From assembly GCF_020687205.1 (NCBI RefSeq), contig NZ_JAJEQE010000030.1:1-37560 (forward strand): a stretch of 37,560 nt of DNA, in the 5' to 3' direction. The notes under the pieces were generated by a model. That model saw only the letters and a program-made list of their open reading frames with translations, made no database searches and was not told the origin of the DNA. The position numbers and the translations under genes are program-made. The DNA comes from Hominisplanchenecus faecis (GTDB lineage Bacteria; Bacillota; Clostridia; Lachnospirales; Lachnospiraceae). Shown here piece by piece: positions 33,904 through 37,560 of the stretch; the first letter of the stretch is position 1, and every line of letters begins with the position of its first letter.

Positions 33904-34296
33904 TTACTTTCGTTTCATTACCCGGTTCATAACTCGGTTTTTCCGTGCTGTTCTTCTGTATGCACTGTTATCTTTCAATCCTATACCAAGCTCATAATCC
34001 GGTCTGCTGTCTCTTTCCTTCTGATAAGCTTTTTCGGCTTTTTTATACTCTGCATTTGAAACAGCTTTTGTTGTAGCTCCGTTGGATTCTACTCTTTGTC
34101 GAAACTCTTTTGCAGACATATTCAGAGGCGTTGGCTCTGGCGTTCCGCTGATTCCCCTCTGGTAGTAATTCTGACCATCTTTGCTCGTGAAATAGTATCT
34201 GGTTGTTTCACCGTTATGCGTTACATCAAGCCCAGTTGTTTTCAGTCCGCTGCCAGAACCTCCGCCTAAATTGCTGTTGCTTCCACGTCCGCCCAT
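33904..34296 (-). CDS. MGGRG-tag protein, 130 residues
   Basis: Starts at ATG 34296 with AAGGAGG close upstream; the longer frame to 34386 crosses a terminator and the tRNA-like fold, so it is rejected. The shared opening MGGRG is followed by a Ser/Asn/Gly-rich linker (SNSNLGGGSGSG), a small domain (DVTHNGETTRYYFTSKDGQNYYQRGI) and a very basic tail with the repeated RVM (NRVMNRVMKRK). No known family. It lies directly before the terminase small subunit. Confidence 0.75.
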   Translation of the reverse strand: MGGRGSNSNLGGGSGSGLKTTGLDVTHNGETTRYYFTSKDGQNYYQRGISGTPEPTPLNMSAKEFRQRVESNGATTKAVSNAEYKKAEKAYQKERDSRPDYELGIGLKDNSAYRRTARKNRVMNRVMKRK

Positions 34297-34317
34297 ATAT
34301 CCTCCTTTTTTGTGCAT

Positions 34318-34346
34318 AAAAAAGAGACCCATTTCTGAGTCTCTTT
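34318..34346 (-). terminator. Terminator between two MGGRG genes
   Basis: AAAGAGACTC pairs with GGGTCTCTTT (10 bp, one G-U) followed by TTTTTTA on the minus strand. It lies 2 nt after a tRNA-like fold and 22 nt before the start of the next MGGRG gene. Confidence 0.8.
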
Positions 34347-34348
34347 CA

Positions 34349-34414
34349 GCAAACATCCGGATTTCAACCGGAGCCTCCTCTATCAAGGCGTACTCACCCT
34401 ATACGATCATTTGC
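34349..34414 (-). ncRNA. tRNA-like fold between two MGGRG genes
   Basis: On the minus strand 66 nt can fold as a cloverleaf: acceptor GCAAATG/TGTTTGC (two G-U pairs), D-arm CGTA-TAGGGTGAG-TACG, anticodon-like arm CCTT-GATAGAG-GAGG, and T-arm TCCGG-TTGAAAT-CCGGA. It lacks normal features: the variable loop is one base and loop position 33 is not T. The 5' strand includes the stop codon of the upstream MGGRG gene. A terminator follows at once. It may be a degenerate tRNA or another structured RNA; the fold is seen, function is unknown. Confidence 0.45.
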
Positions 34415-34802
34415 TTTTTCTATTGTACCATTTGTCTGTTACACTTTCAACCATTCGTTTTTCTTTCGGTGTTAAATTTGCGGCACCTTTCGCCCCGTCA
34501 TTTTCATTATGTAGATATCCGTGGTGCGTATGAGGTATCATGTTCTTATGTGGATGCATCAAGTCAATCTGCTTACTTCTTTTATTTTCTTCATCATAAT
34601 ACGTAATTGCAGATATGTTATCCCTGTTATCTATCGTCACGTATACTCGCCTATTTGTCATTGTTTCTATTGGAGTTTTTGACGACTTCGAATCATTATA
34701 CCTGACAAATTTTATATTTCCAGATTCATGTAACGTCGTGTATTCCGTTCCATAGGCTTTTCCTTTAACGCTAACCCCACTAGAACTCCCTCTACCACCC
34801 AT
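34407..34802 (-). CDS. MGGRG-tag protein with His-rich C-terminal motif, 131 residues
   Basis: The tag start MGGRGSSSG is at 34802; the frame opens at 34868 and an ATG lies at 34811 too, so the start is chosen by family likeness. The central part (YGTEYTTLHESGNIKFVRYN...NRRVYVTIDNRDNISAITYYDEENKR) is beta-rich. The C-terminal HPHKNMIPHTHHGYLH followed by LTPKEKRMVESVTDKWY is His-dense and could bind metal. It is reminiscent of nuclease-type toxin domains, but that is an inference. Confidence 0.75.
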   Translation of the reverse strand: MGGRGSSSGVSVKGKAYGTEYTTLHESGNIKFVRYNDSKSSKTPIETMTNRRVYVTIDNRDNISAITYYDEENKRSKQIDLMHPHKNMIPHTHHGYLHNENDGAKGAANLTPKEKRMVESVTDKWYNRKSK

Positions 34803-34825
34803 ACCTTTCATTTTCTCCTTTTTCA

Positions 34826-35272
34826 TCATCTCAAGAATATCGTTTTTTGATGTGTTGCTTTTTTCCATTCATTAAGCATTTCGTGATAATTTTTTTCAGC
34901 ATTTTTTAAACTTTTGCTACTCTTTTCATTCAACTTATAAATTGCAACAACATTTCCATCCCTATAATGTACAACTTCAATTCTCTGTTTGATTGCCGTT
35001 GTCGGTCTTGTAACCTGAATCGGATTCCATTGATTATAAAAACGTACAGATAATTTATCAGAACCAGATTCAACGACTGCCTCCTGAAATTCTACGGCAT
35101 TTCCATTCGTAAAAAAACCTGTTTTCCCTACTTTGGGTGAAAGTTCTGACAAATTATTAAACACCGTATTAGCATTGTTTTTTTTTAGATTTTCTAAAAA
35201 CTTTGAAACACTCATCTTTCGCCCTAATGCCATTCCATTCGCTGCACCACTGGCAGCACCTCTACCCCCCAT
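34826..35272 (-). CDS. MGGRG-tag protein, 148 residues
   Basis: Starts with MGGRGAASG at 35272, within the last codons of the DUF4417 gene (11-nt overlap). After a short linker come a helical stretch (SVSKFLENLKKNNANTVFNNL), a beta-rich domain (FFTNGNAVEFQEAVVESGSDKLSVRFYNQWNPIQVTRP and IEVVHYRDGNVVAIYKLN), and a helical tail (KNAEKNYHEMLNEWKKATH). No family recognised. The region is AT-richer than the neighbouring structural genes, which suggests transfer. Confidence 0.75.
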   Translation of the reverse strand: MGGRGAASGAANGMALGRKMSVSKFLENLKKNNANTVFNNLSELSPKVGKTGFFTNGNAVEFQEAVVESGSDKLSVRFYNQWNPIQVTRPTTAIKQRIEVVHYRDGNVVAIYKLNEKSSKSLKNAEKNYHEMLNEWKKATHQKTIFLR

Positions 35273-35906
35273 TACATTTTGCCTCCTTGAATTTCTCCTG
35301 AAATGCCCGAATATGTACGATATTTCCCATACATTCTTCTGGTATATTTCCGTAAAAAATAATGGTCTCCGGTTCCAGTCTTCTTACCATCTCCCGATAT
35401 CCCTGTATGAATAATTCCTTTGCTTTCTTGCTCTTCTGTGTTCCAACGCTGGATACGGCTACTGTTCCATTTGTAGGCTCACCGTCGAAGCACCATTCGT
35501 AAGAATCCGGTGTACTCCATGAGATTGTCGGAATCACACGGCAACCATATTCTTGCAGATATGCACCTATCCAGTGCTTGCGGTAATGGTTGTATATCTG
35601 AATAGCTTTCGGGAAATCGGTGTAAGTACTAAAGTCCGGCGTCAGGACATACCGGAATCTGCTTAACTTATCCACGTACCTGTCCGGATTTCTCCACAGT
35701 GCATTAAATTGATAATCGTCTAAGAAAAAATGAACTGCTTTCTCTTCCGGATTGCTGCATTTTCCTCTAGCGTAATTGAACCCTATGAACTCACAACCAT
35801 CTGTAAATACAGTCGGTTTTATCTGCGGTATGCCGTATTCTCCAACGCCATCATAGATACATCTGTCCAGATTTTCATAGGATATGCCGGTCTTTTTATT
35901 TGCCAT
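35262..35906 (-). CDS. DUF4417 domain protein
   Basis: 214 residues. The signature YVLTPDFSTYTDFPKAIQIYNHYRKHWIGAYLQ with WCFDGEPTNGTVAVSSVGTQ matches DUF4417, a phage and plasmid family of unknown function. Its final codons (CNGG, stop) overlap the ATGGGGGGTAG start of the next MGGRG gene, a tight arrangement. It is encoded between MGGRG genes, which suggests a joint function. Confidence 0.85.
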   Translation of the reverse strand: MANKKTGISYENLDRCIYDGVGEYGIPQIKPTVFTDGCEFIGFNYARGKCSNPEEKAVHFFLDDYQFNALWRNPDRYVDKLSRFRYVLTPDFSTYTDFPKAIQIYNHYRKHWIGAYLQEYGCRVIPTISWSTPDSYEWCFDGEPTNGTVAVSSVGTQKSKKAKELFIQGYREMVRRLEPETIIFYGNIPEECMGNIVHIRAFQEKFKEAKCNGG

Positions 35907-35909
35907 AAA

Positions 35910-36401
35910 CTATTTCTTTTCGCCTCCAAAAAACCATGAATCAAAGTTGCTCATTCTGCGTTTTCTTGCCCTGTCGTAAGTGGTAGTAGTTCGGCTTGTA
36001 TCATGTATGTTTGTGTTTCCTTTTTCAGGCAGTTTTGAAAACTTGTGCATCTCATCTCTCATAGCTGTGCTGGCAGATACCAGTTTTCTGTGCTTGATGG
36101 CTGTTTTCTGGTTTTTAAATACTGCATCTGCACTTCCAAGCTTTGCAATTTTCCTTGTGCTTTCGTTTAATCGGTCAGTTATATAATTCATTGTCGTTAC
36201 TGCTTCACTTTTTGTTTTAATAGACTTAAAATAAGCAGTATTTCCTGAATTTATGATTTTTTCAAGATTATTGTCTTTTTTAACACTTCCACTTCCTCTT
36301 AATGCGTCACTTTTCTTTGCTGAATTGAAATACACTTTTGACATCAGTTTCGAAACTGGTTTGTCATTCGATATTCCACTACTTCCACCACGTCCACCCA
36401 T
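35910..36401 (-). CDS. MGGRG-tag protein, 163 residues
   Basis: The start chosen is ATG 36401 (MGGRGGSSGI). AAGGAAATG lies upstream; the frame to 36512 passes through a terminator and is rejected. After the tag come a helical region (KPVSKLMSKVYFNSAKKSDA), more helices (SEAVTTMNYITDRLNESTRKIAKLGSADAVFKNQKTAIKHRKLVSAS) and a basic C-terminus (YDRARKRRMSNFDSWFFGGEKK). It is the first MGGRG gene after the promoter and tRNA-like gene. No family recognised. Confidence 0.75.
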   Translation of the reverse strand: MGGRGGSSGISNDKPVSKLMSKVYFNSAKKSDALRGSGSVKKDNNLEKIINSGNTAYFKSIKTKSEAVTTMNYITDRLNESTRKIAKLGSADAVFKNQKTAIKHRKLVSASTAMRDEMHKFSKLPEKGNTNIHDTSRTTTTYDRARKRRMSNFDSWFFGGEKK

Positions 36402-36430
36402 ACAAATCATTTCCTTATTAATTGACCTAC

Positions 36431-36459
36431 AAAAAGACACCCAGCACTGCCAGATGTCT
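36431..36459 (-). terminator. Terminator after the phage tRNA-like gene
   Basis: AGACATC pairs with GGTGTCT around an 11-nt loop and is followed by TTTTTG on the minus strand. It is 61 nt past the tRNA-like gene and 30 nt before the first MGGRG start. Confidence 0.75.
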
Positions 36460-36520
36460 TCTTGCGGAAAATGTAGTATTCTTTTTGAGAAAGGATTCTT
36501 ATATGTCCCCATCAGGGAAA

Positions 36521-36592
36521 TCGGAACAGAAGGACTCGAACCTTCGCCCTTGTCTACTCATGAGACTGCTCTCGCCGCTGAGCTATGTTCCG
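36521..36592 (-). tRNA. Phage tRNA-like gene, atypical anticodon arm
   Basis: Cloverleaf on the minus strand: acceptor CGGAACA/TGTTCCG (perfect 7 bp), T8-A9, D-arm GCTC-AGCGGCGA-GAGC, anticodon arm GTCT-CATGAGT-AGAC (only 4 bp plus an A-A mismatch), and T-arm GAAGG-TTCGAGT-CCTTC, with discriminator A. No CCA is encoded. The loop has A instead of the invariant T at 33; read strictly the anticodon would be TGA, though CAT lies one base earlier. So it may be a real tRNA, an inactive one or a structural mimic. Confidence 0.7.
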
Positions 36593-36594
36593 AT

Positions 36595-36621
36595 GCTGCC
36601 AGGCTGTTGAGACCCGGCAGC
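36595..36621 (-). other. 5' hairpin directly upstream of the phage tRNA-like gene
   Basis: GCTGCC.GG and CC.GGCAGC form a stem around a 9-nt loop, 2 nt before the tRNA-like 5' end. The predicted transcription start falls at its upstream edge, so the RNA would begin with this hairpin. Confidence 0.6.
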
Positions 36622-36627
36622 TGTTAA

Positions 36628-36656
36628 AATATACAATACAGAGGTAAATGTAACAA
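36628..36656 (-). promoter_or_regulatory. Sigma-A-type promoter of the tRNA-like gene / late phage region
   Basis: Minus strand TTGTTA, 17-bp spacer, TATATT. The 36657-36742 stretch behind it holds an inverted repeat (CATCAGTT/AACCGATG, 36666-36689) that could be an operator; I see nothing else there. The upstream regulator-like gene ends at 36743. Confidence 0.65.
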
Positions 36657-36742
36657 CCATGTCAGCATCAGTTTTTCAACCAACCGATGATACCATTAAA
36701 TCACGAAAGTACCCCCTCTTAGTTACCCACTTTTAAAAATTT

Positions 36743-37141
36743 TTATCTTTTTTGTGCCAGAAGAAAGAAAAAGTATCTTCTCGCCTCATAAAATTTTCTA
36801 CGCCCCATCGGCACATCCATGTATTCATACGGCACACCAGACGTCACATTCTTCAGAATCCACGGATATATTTCTGCATCCGCTTCCATCGCCGTCTGCT
36901 CGATCAGCTCCGTGTCACGCTTAAGCTGTGCGATCCGCAACGCCTTTTTCTCCGTTGGGTTGCTGCTCGACGTTCCTCTCGGCATCCCGTCCTGACTAAA
37001 ACCGTCTATGCCATAGTTCCTGTCAATCTCCTGCTTTTTCTGCCAGTATTGCAAACAGAAGTATTTCAGCTCATTGTATTTGTCTCTTGAGATATTATGA
37101 TCGCTCAGCTTCATATCTCGCTTTCTGATCTCCACCGGCAT
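36743..37141 (-). CDS. Probable phage regulatory protein, 132 residues
   Basis: A helical, charged protein (DHNISRDKYNELKYFCLQYWQKKQEIDR..., EKKALRIAQLKRDTELIEQTAMEADAEIYPWILKNVTSGVPYEYMDVPMGRRKFYEARRYFFFLLAQKR). The C-terminal part looks like a sigma-70 region 4/ArpU-like helix-turn-helix (S-G-V-x-Y-E-x...GRRKFYEARR). Proteins of this shape are common just upstream of terminase genes and may switch on late transcription. GGGGAGG lies just before the ATG; M10 is an alternative. Confidence 0.65.
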   Translation of the reverse strand: MPVEIRKRDMKLSDHNISRDKYNELKYFCLQYWQKKQEIDRNYGIDGFSQDGMPRGTSSSNPTEKKALRIAQLKRDTELIEQTAMEADAEIYPWILKNVTSGVPYEYMDVPMGRRKFYEARRYFFFLLAQKR

Positions 37142-37159
37142 CGCCTCCCCTCGTATGTA

Positions 37160-37333
37160 TCACAGTTTCCACTTTCTTCCGGTGTGCTTGTCAGTGATTT
37201 CCGTCACTTTGATCCCCTGCACACTCACAACCGTATTTAACGCATCAAATATCTTTCTGATGTGCTTCGGCATCTTATCCGCCTTTCGCACAGCTCTGTC
37301 TGCTGTCGGATCACGGTATCCTTCATGATTCAT
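37160..37333 (-). CDS. Small phage protein, 57 residues
   Basis: Start chosen at ATG 37333, with GGAGTG 6 nt upstream; it overlaps the preceding stop by 11 bp. MNHEGYRDPTADRAVRKADKMPKHIRK and the KVTEITDKHTGRKWKL tail recur in Firmicutes phages upstream of terminase. Function unknown. The frame to 37435 is a shadow of the zinc-ribbon gene. Confidence 0.75.
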   Translation of the reverse strand: MNHEGYRDPTADRAVRKADKMPKHIRKIFDALNTVVSVQGIKVTEITDKHTGRKWKL

Positions 37334-37487
37334 CCACATCACTCCAATCTTGCATTTGTCCGCACCACGGGCAATACGGCAGATACTTTTGCACCTCATC
37401 GCCGCAGTTTCGGCACTCGTAGGCTGTTCCACCAAACACGCTCAGTACAGCCTGTGGTTTCTTCGGTGTTCTGCTTTTGTCATTCAT
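37323..37487 (-). CDS. Zinc-ribbon microprotein, 54 residues
   Basis: Short ORF behind GGGGCGGGAAG. The sequence has YECRNCGDEV (residues 23-32) and PYCPWCGQMQDW (37-48), two CxxC knuckles typical of a small zinc ribbon, followed by an acidic end (SDVDES). Overlaps the next gene by 11 nt, so both are probably translated together. Family beyond 'phage zinc ribbon' not known. Confidence 0.75.
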   Translation of the reverse strand: MNDKSRTPKKPQAVLSVFGGTAYECRNCGDEVQKYLPYCPWCGQMQDWSDVDES

Positions 37488-37533
37488 CTTCCCGCCCCTT
37501 TCGATCTCCTGTGCCCTGCGTGGCGGGCACTGA

Positions 37534-37560
37534 TTATTTGATTGCTTTCGCTCCGATGAC
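37534..37560 (-). CDS. Possible C-terminal end of a gene cut by the window edge
   Basis: The last 27 bp read VIGAKAIK and stop on the minus strand. Too short to identify. A GC-rich inverted repeat (GTGCCC/GGGCAC, 37511-37530) without T-run follows it. Confidence 0.3.
   Translation of the reverse strand, partial: VIGAKAIK

Noticed and set aside
13699-37560. CRISPR array, insertion sequence or integrase
   Set aside because: No spaced direct repeats of CRISPR type, no transposase motifs and no recombinase signature are seen on either strand; the integrase should be beyond the right edge.

Overview
The window looks like a piece of a low-to-mid GC Firmicutes (Clostridia, most likely Lachnospiraceae) chromosome. 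The evidence is the gene content and order (tsaE-tsaB-rimI-rnz-tsaD-ispD, Tex, an FMN-riboswitch-controlled RibU, DUF975 and DUF2752 membrane proteins), strong AGGAGG ribosome binding sites and textbook sigma-A promoters. Nearly every gene is on the minus strand.

Host part (1 to about 13650). The left edge carries three tandem sigma-A promoters, all with a 17-bp spacer, firing leftwards out of the window; they look like the promoter array of an rRNA operon or a large tRNA cluster. Two tRNA-Ser genes (GGA, TGA) follow. Next is a tRNA-maturation cluster: a YcxB-like membrane protein, tsaE, tsaB, rimI, a small CxxC protein, rnz, tsaD and ispD. ispD is split by a one-base frameshift in an A8 tract. 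Further right are a NUDIX hydrolase, ribU with a complete FMN riboswitch and terminator, tex, an intergenic region with a structured repeat of about 112-122 bp, DUF2752 and DUF975 membrane proteins, and an ACT-domain protein with homoserine dehydrogenase.

Prophage part (13652 to the right edge, incomplete). The host/phage junction is a 47-nt remnant of the 3' half of a tRNA-Thr (GGT). The intact tRNA and the integrase should therefore lie beyond the right edge. Reading on the minus strand (right to left) the phage has: small zinc-ribbon and regulator-like genes; a sigma-A promoter with a 5' hairpin, a tRNA-like gene and a terminator; four small proteins sharing the N-terminus MGGRG, interspersed with a DUF4417 gene and a second tRNA-like fold; terminase small and large subunits; SPP1-type portal; MuF minor head protein; a four-gene terminator-flanked cassette that includes a 36-residue zinc-finger-like microprotein; scaffold; capsid; five connector/tail-completion genes; tail tube; tail-assembly chaperones with a T TTT TTT -1 frameshift site; tape measure; distal tail; a 1128-residue tail-tip protein; an appendage protein; holin and amidase. 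This is a siphovirus-type structural and lysis module. No lysogeny genes are in view.

The least explained parts are the MGGRG tag cassette with its tRNA-like RNAs (34.3-36.7 kb), the microprotein cassette (28.2-29.3 kb), the intergenic repeat (10.0-10.34 kb) and the ispD frameshift.
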